Of a DNA stretch of 10,740 nt, positions 1 through 7,218 are shown piece by piece (within the stretch, counting starts at the first letter, position 1; each line of letters begins with the position of its first letter). The stretch spans positions 1 through 10,740 of the forward strand of contig JAITNS010000067.1 in NCBI GenBank assembly GCA_031290315.1, written 5' to 3'. The notes below the pieces were generated by a model. The model saw nothing but the letters and a program-made list of their open reading frames with translations. It was not told where the DNA came from and ran no database searches. The translations under genes and the position numbers were made by a program. Origin of the DNA: Puniceicoccales bacterium (GTDB lineage Bacteria > Verrucomicrobiota > Verrucomicrobiia > Opitutales > LL51).

Positions 1-131
1 TGGCAATCTTTGGCCGAAAACCAGGTCAAGGAGTCCATGACTCCTTGCAGGGTTTGGGACGGAGTCCCATAATTTCAAGGTCCAGGAAACGATGTTTCCT
101 GGCGAGGATCATAAGGGCGAGTAGCCCTTAT
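1..131. repeat. Partial palindromic repeat unit
   Basis: This is the right-hand part of a modular palindromic repeat, cut by the window start. It aligns with 372-487 of the next unit. In order it holds the right arm of a hairpin built on CTTTGGCC, CAAGGAGTC/GACTCCTTG around CAT (27-47), TGGGAC/GTCCCA around GGA (55-69), CCAGGAAAC/GTTTCCTGG around GAT (82-102), and ATAAGGGC/GCCCTTAT around GAGTA (111-131). Compared with the next unit, the second hairpin shows a paired change: GAC/GTC here against GGC/GCC at 426-440. No coding sequence is credible in it. The absence of a transposase suggests a non-autonomous or passively spread element, which is inference. Confidence 0.9.
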
Positions 132-135
132 TTAT

Positions 136-487
136 AATGGGACTCCGTCCCAAACCCCGCCAGGGGATGGATCCCCTGGACCTCCGTTATGGCCCTAAAT
201 TAGATGCCGTTGGCATTTAATCTAGGGCCAAGAAATAGGTCAAAGAATATTATTCTTTGACCCTAATTATATATAATTATTGAGTAAAGAACAAATCAAA
301 ATACAAAACCTTGGAGTCTTCCCAGGGGATAATATCCCCTGGGGACTTCCTTCCGGCCAAAGATATGCCATTGGCAATCTTTGGCCGAAAGCCAGGTCAA
401 GGAGTCCATGACTCCTTGCAGGGTTTGGGGCAGAGCCCCATAATTTCAAGGTCCAGGAAATAATGTTTCCTGGCGAGGAGCCCTTAT
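136..487. repeat. Full modular palindromic repeat unit (left copy)
   Basis: This roughly 350-base unit is made almost wholly of consecutive hairpins: TGGGAC/GTCCCA (138-152), CCAGGGGAT/ATCCCCTGG (160-179), a 39-base palindrome GGCCCTA...TAGGGCC (191-229), GGTCAAAGAATA/TATTCTTTGACC (238-262), the perfect AT palindrome TAATTATATATAATTA (264-279), CCCAGGGGATA/TATCCCCTGGG (321-343), CGGCCAAAGAT/ATCTTTGGCCG with an inner TGCCA/TGGCA (354-387), CAAGGAGTC/GACTCCTTG (398-418), TGGGGC/GCCCCA (426-440) and CCAGGAAA/TTTCCTGG (453-473). It ends at GCCCTTAT. A second full copy lies at 5535-5918 in the same orientation, so the two bracket the biotin block. The GC-rich hairpins stand out against the AT-rich surroundings. 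There is no ORF of substance. Confidence 0.93.
238..262. repeat. 25-base perfect palindrome module
   Basis: Arms GGTCAAAGAATA and TATTCTTTGACC surround a single central T. The same module recurs at 5638-5662 (one mismatch), 8005-8029 and 10608-10632, where the outer arms read GTTC/GAAC instead of GGTC/GACC. The second base of the left arm and its partner in the right arm have changed together, so pairing is kept. Confidence 0.93.
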
Positions 488-530
488 ACTAAGCTATTGA
501 CAATTCGGCGAATCTTCACAGGAATAAAAC
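485..530 (+). promoter_or_regulatory. Possible bioF promoter region
   Basis: Between the repeat edge and bioF are two weak promoter-like signals: TATACT at 485-490, a fair -10 hexamer partly inside the repeat end, and TTGACA at 497-502, a perfect -35 hexamer without a good -10 at 16-18 bases. AGGA at 520-523 is too far from the ATG at 540 to be a convincing ribosome-binding site. No BirA operator with the E. coli-type palindrome was recognised. This is a position-based guess: this is the only untranslated stretch before the operon. Confidence 0.25.
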
Positions 531-539
531 TATTTTTCG

Positions 540-1640
540 ATGGACCTATTGGAGCAATACAAAACATTAATAACAGAACAGAAAAATATTAGAAATTTGT
601 TAAACTATCCCGACGAATTCATCGACTTTTCAAGCAATGATTACTTAGGACTTTCTAAAAATAACACTGTCATCGATGCAGGTTGCAAAGCAGCTATGTG
701 GTATGGCGCTGGCAGTACCGGTTCGCGGTTGCTCTCTGGAAATAAGCAAATTTTTTTCGAATTCGAAATTATCATCGCAAAAGATAAGAAAATGGAATCC
801 GCACTTATTTTTAATTCCGGATTTCAAGCCAATTCCGGTATACTAGAATGTTTGAGTGATAAAAGTACAACGATTATTTTCGATAAATTAAACCACGCCA
901 GTATGTACCAGGGCATTTTTGCAAGCGGCGCTAATTTGTTGCGTTTTAATCATCTCGATTACGATCACTTAGAATCCTTATTAAAAAAGGAAAATTTAAA
1001 AAATATAATCATCGCATCGGAAACTGTCTTTGGAATGGATGGTGACATTGCTAACATTTCAATCTTATCCGATTTATCTAATCGCTATGGAACAATACTG
1101 TACCTCGACGAAGCCCATGCAACGGGTCTCTACGGCGAAAATGGTTACGGATTATCGACCCATCATATGCTCAATCCGGAAACAACTATTATCATGGGCA
1201 CCCTAAGTAAAGCGATCGGATCTTCGGGCGCCTATGTCGCATGCTCCCAGCTTATTAAAGATTATCTCGTTAAAAATTGTAAAAGCTTCATCTATTCCAC
1301 CGCGCTATCACCCTTTTGTATCGGTGCGGCGATGTATGCTTGGAATTTACTACCATCGCTATCCGAAGTGCGAAAAAAATTATTGAATACATCGCAAAAT
1401 TTAAGAAATCAATTAAAATATTTTGATCTAGAAATAAAAGGGGAAGGTACAAATATTATTCCAATAATATATAAAAATGTAGAAGAAATAATAAAAATAA
1501 AAGAAAAATGCATACAAAATGGGATCATTATTTCGGGCGTTACAAAGCCGACTTCACCAACCCCGAGAATACGTATAGCGATTTGCGCCCATCATTCTTT
1601 TGAAGATATTCAAAAATTATTACAAAATTTTACCCAATGA
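540..1640 (+). CDS. bioF: 8-amino-7-oxononanoate synthase (BioF)
   Basis: BioF is a cytosolic PLP enzyme that condenses pimeloyl-ACP (or -CoA) with L-alanine to give KAPA, releasing CO2. The 366 residues cover the whole alpha-oxoamine synthase fold, slightly shorter than the roughly 384 of E. coli. Visible marks are FSSNDYLGLS (30-39), GSTGSRLLSG (58-67), the LNHAS substrate-site histidine near 119, LDEAHATG with Asp190 and His193 contacting the cofactor, and TLSKAIGSSGAY with Schiff-base Lys224. The ATG at 540 is used because the N-terminus fits the family and repeat DNA begins just upstream. It is the first gene of the biotin operon. Its stop overlaps an ATG (ATGA, 1637-1640) that begins a duplicated fragment of bioH. 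Confidence 0.96.
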   Translation: MDLLEQYKTLITEQKNIRNLLNYPDEFIDFSSNDYLGLSKNNTVIDAGCKAAMWYGAGSTGSRLLSGNKQIFFEFEIIIAKDKKMESALIFNSGFQANSGILECLSDKSTTIIFDKLNHASMYQGIFASGANLLRFNHLDYDHLESLLKKENLKNIIIASETVFGMDGDIANISILSDLSNRYGTILYLDEAHATGLYGENGYGLSTHHMLNPETTIIMGTLSKAIGSSGAYVACSQLIKDYLVKNCKSFIYSTALSPFCIGAAMYAWNLLPSLSEVRKKLLNTSQNLRNQLKYFDLEIKGEGTNIIPIIYKNVEEIIKIKEKCIQNGIIISGVTKPTSPTPRIRIAICAHHSFEDIQKLLQNFTQ

Positions 1641-1774
1641 AACATTATCTCCTGGCTCACGGTTTTGGATTTACCAATGATTACTGGAGTAATCTGATTT
1701 TATTACTTGACAGGAATGTTTATTATCTTGACAGTAGAAAATCTAGGTTCATAATAGAAATATTTACCCAATGA
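1637..1774 (+). pseudogene. Duplicated 5' fragment of bioH (45-codon ORF)
   Basis: The ATG at 1637 overlaps the bioF stop. It opens 45 codons whose first ~35 match the start of bioH, including HGFGFTNDYW. By hand alignment the two copies differ by about nine substitutions and a one-base indel over roughly 110 bases, with a repeat period of 134. The frame then runs into a copy of the bioF tail (..FTQ), and its TGA overlaps the ATG of intact bioH at 1771-1774. The duplicated unit was therefore the bioF end plus the bioH head. The fragment lacks the nucleophile serine and cannot be an enzyme. It may still be translated and pass ribosomes from bioF to bioH through two ATGA overlaps. Confidence 0.88.
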
Positions 1775-2370
1775 AACATTATCTTCTAGCTCACGGTTTT
1801 GGATTTACCAATGATTATTGGAATAATCTGATTCCATTACTTGACGGGAATGTTTATTATCTTGACACTAAAAATCTAGATTCGCAACAGGAGTATATTG
1901 GCATTGGCCACTCTTTTGGTTTTTTACAATTGAATAATTCTAAATTTCAATTTTCTCATCTAATTGGTTTGCAAAGCTTTTTAAACTTTTGCGGCAACAA
2001 TCCCCATTTGAGGAAAGTAATCGAACCTCAGCTCAATAAAATTATAGAAAATTATAACTTAAATGCCAACTCTACTCTGAAAAATTTTTATGAAATATGC
2101 GGATATGCGGGTACTATTCCCAAAAATATATCCCAAAAGATATTAAATTCTGAATTGGAGATGATGAAAAAATCCTACGCCCATTGTGGCGTAAAAACGT
2201 TGATTATCGGAATAAAAAATGATAGTGTTGTTTCTGAAGAAGTAATTATGGATAATTTTTCCGGGATCCATGGCGTAACTATCAAAATATTAGACTTAAA
2301 CGTAAATCATACGTTAGGATTTCACCATTCTGAAATTGTTGCCGATGAGATCGATCAATTTATTTGCTAA
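1771..2370 (+). CDS. bioH: Pimeloyl-ACP methyl ester carboxylesterase (BioH type)
   Basis: This 199-residue alpha/beta hydrolase is assigned BioH from its place between bioF and bioC. In known pathways BioH cleaves the methyl ester of pimeloyl-ACP, which ends the BioC-started chain. Visible are the oxyanion region LLAHGFGF (5-12), the nucleophile elbow GHSFG with Ser48, a likely acid Asp151 in GIKNDS, and a likely His180 in NVNH. It is much shorter than E. coli BioH (about 256), so the cap domain is probably reduced. Other non-homologous or distant replacements (BioG, BioK and similar) are possible. There is no Shine-Dalgarno sequence; the start overlaps the stop of the upstream duplicated fragment. 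Its end overlaps the start of bioC by 26 bases. Confidence 0.82.
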   Translation: MKHYLLAHGFGFTNDYWNNLIPLLDGNVYYLDTKNLDSQQEYIGIGHSFGFLQLNNSKFQFSHLIGLQSFLNFCGNNPHLRKVIEPQLNKIIENYNLNANSTLKNFYEICGYAGTIPKNISQKILNSELEMMKKSYAHCGVKTLIIGIKNDSVVSEEVIMDNFSGIHGVTIKILDLNVNHTLGFHHSEIVADEIDQFIC

Positions 2371-3079
2371 AAATAACTTTGATCAAGGGGCGATGACTTA
2401 TGACCAGTACGCCTTTGCCCAAAAAAAATCGTCGGAACATTTAGCTTCGCTATGTTCTAAAGCGATCAAAAATCCTAAAACCATTCTCGATGTCGGTTGC
2501 GGTACCGGGTTGACGAGCCTCGCATTCCAAAAATATTACCCCCATGCGGAATATACGCTCTGCGATCTTTCGGAAAATATGATTAATATCGCTAGGGATA
2601 AAATTAAGACACAATATTACTTCATTTGCGACGTAGAAAATTATGAATTTTGTAATACCTATGACCTTGGAATTGCCAATTTATCTTTACAATGGTTCGA
2701 TAACCTTAAGTTATTCTTAAGTAAAATTTTAACAATATGCCAATACTTTACTTTTTCAATTTTAACGAAAGGTAGTTTTTTCGAATATGAAAATTTATTT
2801 ATGAAGAAGGGTATGAGCGTTTTGGCGCACCGCTACTTCGATGTCGATGAATTAGTTACATTGGTGGGAGAATACGGAATGATTGTAGCTTCCGATTTTC
2901 AGAGATACGATCTTATTTTTCCGAACGCGCTTGCGGCGGCTAAACATTTTAAGTATCTAGGCGCCCACACAACCATAAACCAATGCAATAGGCCCCAATT
3001 AATTGCTCGACTTTTTTCTCACCGATCAAAAATAATGCTTAACTATAATGTACTTTTTGTCGTACTGAAAAGAAAATAA
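2345..3079 (+). CDS. bioC: Malonyl-ACP O-methyltransferase (BioC)
   Basis: BioC methylates the free carboxyl of malonyl-ACP with S-adenosylmethionine so that fatty-acid synthase can build the pimeloyl chain. The 244 residues match the usual ~250. The family N-terminus (FDQGAMTYDQYAFAQ) is followed by the SAM-binding motif LDVGCGTG (about 48-55), an acidic CDLSEN strand end, and the BioC-typical ANLSLQWFDNL segment. A TTG at 2336 would add three residues, but the ATG at 2345 fits better. The start lies within the last 26 bases of bioH, in another frame, so the two are probably translationally coupled. bioD follows after one base. Confidence 0.93.
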   Translation: MRSINLFAKNNFDQGAMTYDQYAFAQKKSSEHLASLCSKAIKNPKTILDVGCGTGLTSLAFQKYYPHAEYTLCDLSENMINIARDKIKTQYYFICDVENYEFCNTYDLGIANLSLQWFDNLKLFLSKILTICQYFTFSILTKGSFFEYENLFMKKGMSVLAHRYFDVDELVTLVGEYGMIVASDFQRYDLIFPNALAAAKHFKYLGAHTTINQCNRPQLIARLFSHRSKIMLNYNVLFVVLKRK

Positions 3080-3080
3080 G

Positions 3081-3680
3081 ATGAATATTTTTGTAACTGG
3101 GACCGATACAGATGTGGGTAAAACAATTGTTTCTGCATGGATTTGTTACCAAACCGGCGCTAGCTATTGGAAACCCATTCAAACGGGAAGCGATTCTGAT
3201 AGTAAGGTTATTAAACAGTTATCTCCGCAAACGCAAATCATCAATGAAGCATATAAATTGAAAGCCCCCTTATCGCCCTATGACGCTGCGAGTATCGAAA
3301 AAATAGATATTGACATTACAAAAATTACGAACAATATTCTTTCTCAAACTCTTATTGAAGGAACTGGTGGTATATTAGTTCCCATTGCTAAAAATTTTCG
3401 GATGATTGATCTTGCCGAAAAGTTTAATACAAAGACTTTGATTGTTGCAAGGTCTAAATTAGGATTTTTGAATCATATTTTTCTGACTGTCGAAGTTCTA
3501 CAAAACAGAAATATTCCTATCATTGGCATTATCCTCAACGGGGAAACAGACGATTCTCTTATCCGCACCATAGAACATTTTTCCGGTATAAAAGTATTGC
3601 AAATCCTTTCCCACTCTGAAAACATCAAGCAAATGATAAGAAAAGTTGTCGTGCCGAATGTAATTAAAGAAATCTTTTAA
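3081..3680 (+). CDS. bioD: Dethiobiotin synthetase (BioD)
   Basis: BioD closes the ureido ring: DAPA + CO2 + ATP gives dethiobiotin. The 199-residue protein is shorter than E. coli BioD (about 225). It has the P-loop GTDTDVGKT (7-15), the substrate lysine in KPIQTG (Lys31), the APLSPYDAA segment (62-70) that matches the family APxSPHxAA, the Mg-binding LIEGTGG (Glu93), and the KLGFLNH motif (126-132) seen as KLGCINH in E. coli. The nucleotide-specificity tail is short, so the exact nucleotide preference is unclear. It starts one base after the bioC stop, with no clear ribosome-binding site. Confidence 0.94.
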   Translation: MNIFVTGTDTDVGKTIVSAWICYQTGASYWKPIQTGSDSDSKVIKQLSPQTQIINEAYKLKAPLSPYDAASIEKIDIDITKITNNILSQTLIEGTGGILVPIAKNFRMIDLAEKFNTKTLIVARSKLGFLNHIFLTVEVLQNRNIPIIGIILNGETDDSLIRTIEHFSGIKVLQILSHSENIKQMIRKVVVPNVIKEIF

Positions 3681-3764
3681 TCTTTTTTCTTAAAATTAAT
3701 TTTGCATGCATTATTTCAATTTTTTGTTGCACTATTGGGTTATTTTAAAAATTAATATGCAATC
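3681..3764 (+). promoter_or_regulatory. AT-rich bioD-bioA gap, possible internal promoter
   Basis: This 84-base gap is the only real spacer inside the biotin operon. It holds T-runs, the palindrome TGCATGCA (3703-3710) and a TTGCAC hexamer (3727-3732). TATTTT (3741-3746) and TAATAT (3753-3758) are possible -10 boxes, but the spacing from TTGCAC is poor. No strong terminator hairpin is present. It could give bioA its own promoter, or could be simple spacer DNA. Confidence 0.2.
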
Positions 3765-4988
3765 ATGAAAATTTGGCATCCATTTACTCAAGAAAAGACA
3801 GCAAATGCTCCCATTAAGATTGTCAAAGGTGAAGGTGAGTATCTTTTTGATGAGCGTGGGAAAAAGTATTTGGATATGATTTCCAGTTGGTGGACGAATC
3901 TTTTTGGGCATTCCAATGGAGAAATCGCCGAAGCAATTTATCAACAAGCGCGCAAACTCGAACATGTAATATTTGCGCAATTTACCCATGATCCTGCGGA
4001 ACAATTGTGTCAGGAACTGTACGGATTTTTACCAAAAGATTTAGAATATTTTTTCTTTTCCGACGATGGATCGACGGCGGTTGAAGTCGCCATTAAAATG
4101 GCTTACCAGTATTTTTACAATCGTGGTTTTCGAAAAAATACATACATTAATTTAGCAGGTGGGTATCACGGTGATACGCTTGGTGCAATGGGTGCGGCAG
4201 GCAATCAATCGGATTATCACTCCACTTTTTCGGAATTCTTCTTCGAAACATTTTCCATCGATTTCCCCCAATCTTTGCAGGATGAAGATATTGCCATTGA
4301 AAAATTGCAAATATTTTTGAAACAAAGCGGTGAAAATATTTGTGCGCTTATCCTAGAACCGCTCGTTCAAGGGGCTGCCGGAATGAAAATATATCGTGCA
4401 GCGTTTTTGGACAAGATCGTCAAAGAAGTAAGAAAATATGAAGTAATTATTATTTTTGATGAAGTTATGACAGGATTTTACCGAACGGGTACGATGTTTG
4501 CGATGGATCAATGCTCCGAGAGACCGGATATTATTTGCCTTTCAAAGGGAATAACAGGAGGCTTTCTACCGCTTGCTTTGACGGTTGTTAATCGTAAAAT
4601 TTATGATGCATTTTTATCCGAGGATTGGAAGAAAGCATTTATTCACGGTCACTCTTATACCGCTAATCCGCTCTCCTGCGTAGCGGCTATAAAAACAATG
4701 GAGATATTAAAGCGTGAAGAAATTCAACGAAATATCAAAGCAATTGCTCAAATTCACGAAGTAGCGTTAAAAGAAATGGAGTCTATATTTCACAGGCGGC
4801 ATTTAGGGACGATCGCCGCTTTCGAGGTCGAATCCCCAAGAAAAGCAAAAGAAGTGGCGCAAGGTATGTTTCAAAGTGGTATTATTATAAGACCTATTGG
4901 AAAAAATATTTATCTTATTCCGCCCTATTGTACAACTGCTAAAAATTTAGAATATGTTTACAAGATGTTTCGAGCATATCTTATTTGA
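3765..4988 (+). CDS. bioA: Adenosylmethionine-8-amino-7-oxononanoate aminotransferase (BioA)
   Basis: BioA is a class-III PLP aminotransferase that converts KAPA to DAPA, classically with S-adenosylmethionine as the amino donor. The 407 residues are near family length (about 429). Marks are the BioA-typical IWHPFTQ start (3-9), SSWWTNLFGHS (40-50) lining the active site, DDGSTAVEVAIKMA (100-113), the GGYHGDT loop (132-138), FDEVMTGFYRTG with cofactor Asp232, and LSKGITGG with Schiff-base Lys261. The nearby SWW motif separates it from ornithine or GABA aminotransferases. It follows bioD after an AT-rich gap and is followed nine bases later by a DNA glycosylase gene. No Shine-Dalgarno sequence is obvious. 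Confidence 0.95.
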   Translation: MKIWHPFTQEKTANAPIKIVKGEGEYLFDERGKKYLDMISSWWTNLFGHSNGEIAEAIYQQARKLEHVIFAQFTHDPAEQLCQELYGFLPKDLEYFFFSDDGSTAVEVAIKMAYQYFYNRGFRKNTYINLAGGYHGDTLGAMGAAGNQSDYHSTFSEFFFETFSIDFPQSLQDEDIAIEKLQIFLKQSGENICALILEPLVQGAAGMKIYRAAFLDKIVKEVRKYEVIIIFDEVMTGFYRTGTMFAMDQCSERPDIICLSKGITGGFLPLALTVVNRKIYDAFLSEDWKKAFIHGHSYTANPLSCVAAIKTMEILKREEIQRNIKAIAQIHEVALKEMESIFHRRHLGTIAAFEVESPRKAKEVAQGMFQSGIIIRPIGKNIYLIPPYCTTAKNLEYVYKMFRAYLI

Positions 4989-4997
4989 TTTTCTAAA

Positions 4998-5486
4998 ATG
5001 CCACATTTTGAACATCCTTTTGTACCAATTTTCGATAAACAATCTCAAGCCTTAATTTTGGGAACTTTTCCTTCCGTAATTTCTCGGAAAGAAAAATTTT
5101 ACTATGCTCATCTTCAAAATCGCTTCTGGAAAATTATGGCTCATCTCACAAAAACGGAACCATTTCCTCATACCATCGATGAAAAAATTTTAATGCTATT
5201 TAGAAATAAGATTGCATTATGGGATATTATTCAAAGTTGCGATATTTTAGGTTCAAGCGATAATAGTATTACAAATGTTACTCCTGTAAATCTGTCCTTA
5301 ATATTAAAAAATGCTAATATTAAATATATCTTCGCAAATGGTACAAAGGCTTACGAATTGTATAAGCGATATTTTTCGAAACATATTGTTATTGATGTAA
5401 AAAACTTACCTTCGACGAGTCCTGCAAATGCCCATTATAATTTTGAGAAATTAATTGCCAAATGGAGTATAATAATACAGCGATAG
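4998..5486 (+). CDS. DNA-deoxyinosine / uracil-type glycosylase
   Basis: This 162-residue protein of the uracil-DNA-glycosylase superfamily removes deaminated bases (hypoxanthine or uracil) to start base-excision repair. It matches the small hypoxanthine-DNA glycosylase family: the HPF start (6-8), the LGTFPS catalytic-loop motif (21-26), the YYAHLQNRFW block (35-44), LWD (74-76) followed by an SCDILGSSDNSI segment, and LPSTSPANA (137-145), which corresponds to the DNA-intercalation loop. Length is normal for the family. It starts nine bases after bioA on the same strand, so it is probably co-transcribed, although it has no known role in biotin synthesis. The assignment to hypoxanthine rather than uracil is by family resemblance. 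Confidence 0.85.
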   Translation: MPHFEHPFVPIFDKQSQALILGTFPSVISRKEKFYYAHLQNRFWKIMAHLTKTEPFPHTIDEKILMLFRNKIALWDIIQSCDILGSSDNSITNVTPVNLSLILKNANIKYIFANGTKAYELYKRYFSKHIVIDVKNLPSTSPANAHYNFEKLIAKWSIIIQR

Positions 5487-5534
5487 GCGCTATCCCAACC
5501 ACTGCAAGGAAAGTTGCGGACTTCTTGTTTAGTT

Positions 5535-5918
5535 TATGGGGCTCCGCCCCAAACCCCGTCAGGAGATGGGATCCCCTGGATCTCCTTTATAGCCCTAGAT
5601 TGAATGCCAACGGCATCTAATCCAGAGCCAAGAAATAGTTCAAAAAATATTATTCTTTGAACTTAATTATATATAATTATTGGGTAAGGGACAAATCAAA
5701 ATACAAAGCCTTTAAGTTTCCCAAGGGATAATATTCCCTGGGGACTTCGGACTTCCTTTGGGCGAAACGATATGCCATTGACAATCTTTGACTGGAAACC
5801 AGGTCAAGGAGTCCATGACTCCTTGCAGGGTATGGGACAAAGTTCCATAATTTCAAAGATATCAAAGTCCATGAAACAATGTTTCCTGGCGAGGATTGTA
5901 AGGAGGAGGAGCCCTTAT
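5535..5918. repeat. Full modular palindromic repeat unit (right copy)
   Basis: This unit is collinear with 136-487: TGGGGC/GCCCCA (5537-5551), a decayed CCxGGxGAT/ATCCCCTGG hairpin, the GATTxxATGCC/GGCATCTAATC hairpin (about 5591-5629), GTTCAAAAAATA/TATTCTTTGAAC (5638-5662), TAATTATATATAATTA (5664-5679), an AAGGGATA/TATTCCCT hairpin (about 5723-5738), a decayed CTTTGG hairpin, CAAGGAGTC/GACTCCTTG (about 5805-5825), and ATGAAAC/GTTTCCT (about 5871-5886). It carries more arm mismatches and a few short insertions, so it looks older or less maintained than the left copy. Its last bases, GCCCTTAT, contain the stop codon of the MFS gene on the opposite strand. It has the same orientation as the left copy and so forms a direct repeat around the biotin/glycosylase block. 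Confidence 0.92.
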
Positions 5919-7195
5919 TTTCGCCCCTTACTAAGACCAAAAACAAGTAAAAATCCAAAAAACATAGCAATGGGCATAATAGAAAGTGCCCATTTAAAAC
6001 CCTGTGCACTGTAACGGTAAAGATTCTGTGTTTGATTATTACATACATGATCGAGAATGTAGCCAACAATCGGTTGCAAAATCCCGCCTACTAAAGTAAC
6101 AAGCATATTGACAGTGGCCATTGCACTTGCTTTAGCATTTTTCACATTTTCCTCAGCACCCATAACAAAACAGATAACTTGTGGAGCCGAAACAAATCCA
6201 ATCAAAAAAAGACAAGCTTTTAAGGAAGGAAGTGGCATACTATCGTATAAAATGAAAATAAAAAGTAAAATAGAAGCCGAAAAAGTACTGAAAAATAGTA
6301 AGGAACGTTTCAACCCAGTTCTATCGGAGAGGAATCCCCAAAAAGGTGCGCCAATAAGCCATCCAATATAAATCATGGAAACAATAAGACCCGCATCTTC
6401 GTTCGCAATATAGTAGACCGTCTCGATATATTCTTTACCCCAAAGGTCACCGAAAACGGCCGTCGGCATATATAAAATTCCACCAATAAGCCCTAAAAGC
6501 CATATCTGCTTATTTTTTATGACGGAAAAAAATCCAGAAAAAGCATGATTAGATGCAAATTCTTCGAAATGGGCCTCCCGCCGCTTCTTCTCCCAAATAG
6601 GAGTTTCTGGGATACAAAAATACAAAATAGCGGTCGAAATAAGGCCGAGGATACTAGCGCCTAACCAACAATTTTTCCAGCCCAAAGTATTAATGGAGTA
6701 AGGAATCACTTTTAATGCGAGAATGGCGCCAAGGAATCCGAGTGTTGTGGTAATGCCAGAAATCGAAGACAAATGTTTTTTGTGAAACCATACTGTCGCT
6801 AAATACATAACACCAATAAATCCAAAGGCAGAACCAAATCCCGTAAGCAATCGCCCAATCGCAAATAACCAAATAGAATTCCATGGAATCAAAATACACG
6901 CACACCCAATCGTAACGATAATACTCGCCGGAATCATAATATATCTTCCACCAAAACGATCTAAAAGTATTCCGGCAAAAATTTGCATGGGAGCGTAAAC
7001 ATAGTAATATATCCCAGAAGCCATACCAAATGTAGTTGATGAAGTGTGGTAATAGGATTGCATTTCTTGGAGCATTGTACCTGGAGCAACTCGAACAAAT
7101 AATTCATAAAAATAAAAACATGCAGCAGCGCTCCAGACAAGCCATGCGATTTTTTGATTCCCATTGCTATATTGATTAATTTCTTCTTCTCCCAT
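5915..7195 (-). CDS. MFS transporter, substrate unknown
   Basis: This is an inner-membrane permease of the major facilitator superfamily, 426 residues from the ATG at 7195, with about 12 hydrophobic helices. The loop 2-3 motif DRFGGRY and its pseudo-repeat SDRTGLKR in loop 8-9 are MFS signatures. A long soluble loop (ETPIWEKKRREAHFEEFASNH) separates the two six-helix halves. The N-terminal FVRVAPGTM segment resembles permeases common in Legionella and Coxiella relatives; the substrate cannot be read from sequence. A TTG at 7249 would add 18 residues and overlap the upstream gene, so 7195 is preferred. The stop (TAA, 5915-5917) lies inside the end of the flanking repeat, and the tail GLSKGRK may have been re-terminated by it. 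Confidence 0.9.
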   Translation of the reverse strand: MGEEEINQYSNGNQKIAWLVWSAAACFYFYELFVRVAPGTMLQEMQSYYHTSSTTFGMASGIYYYVYAPMQIFAGILLDRFGGRYIMIPASIIVTIGCACILIPWNSIWLFAIGRLLTGFGSAFGFIGVMYLATVWFHKKHLSSISGITTTLGFLGAILALKVIPYSINTLGWKNCWLGASILGLISTAILYFCIPETPIWEKKRREAHFEEFASNHAFSGFFSVIKNKQIWLLGLIGGILYMPTAVFGDLWGKEYIETVYYIANEDAGLIVSMIYIGWLIGAPFWGFLSDRTGLKRSLLFFSTFSASILLFIFILYDSMPLPSLKACLFLIGFVSAPQVICFVMGAEENVKNAKASAMATVNMLVTLVGGILQPIVGYILDHVCNNQTQNLYRYSAQGFKWALSIMPIAMFFGFLLVFGLSKGRK

Positions 7196-7218
7196 TTCGA
7201 GATAAAGTATGAAATTTG

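Noticed and set aside
1..487. Repeat block as a CRISPR array
   Set aside because: The repeated parts are different palindromes in series, not one short repeat with regularly sized unique spacers, and no cas gene is near.
2336..2344. TTG start for bioC
   Set aside because: It adds only MLP; the ATG at 2345 matches the usual BioC N-terminus better.
5537..5551. TGGGGC/GCCCCA hairpin as an intrinsic terminator of the biotin transcript
   Set aside because: The stem is short and followed by AAACCCC rather than a T-run. Rho-independent termination is not supported, although the whole repeat may still slow transcription.
136..5918. Composite transposon around the biotin block
   Set aside because: Neither repeat contains a transposase or credible ORF, and no target-site duplication was seen, so only direct-repeat flanking can be claimed.
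5772..6014. ORF across the right repeat and the MFS 3' end on the + strand
   Set aside because: It is an antisense shadow of repeat plus permease sequence, with no family likeness.
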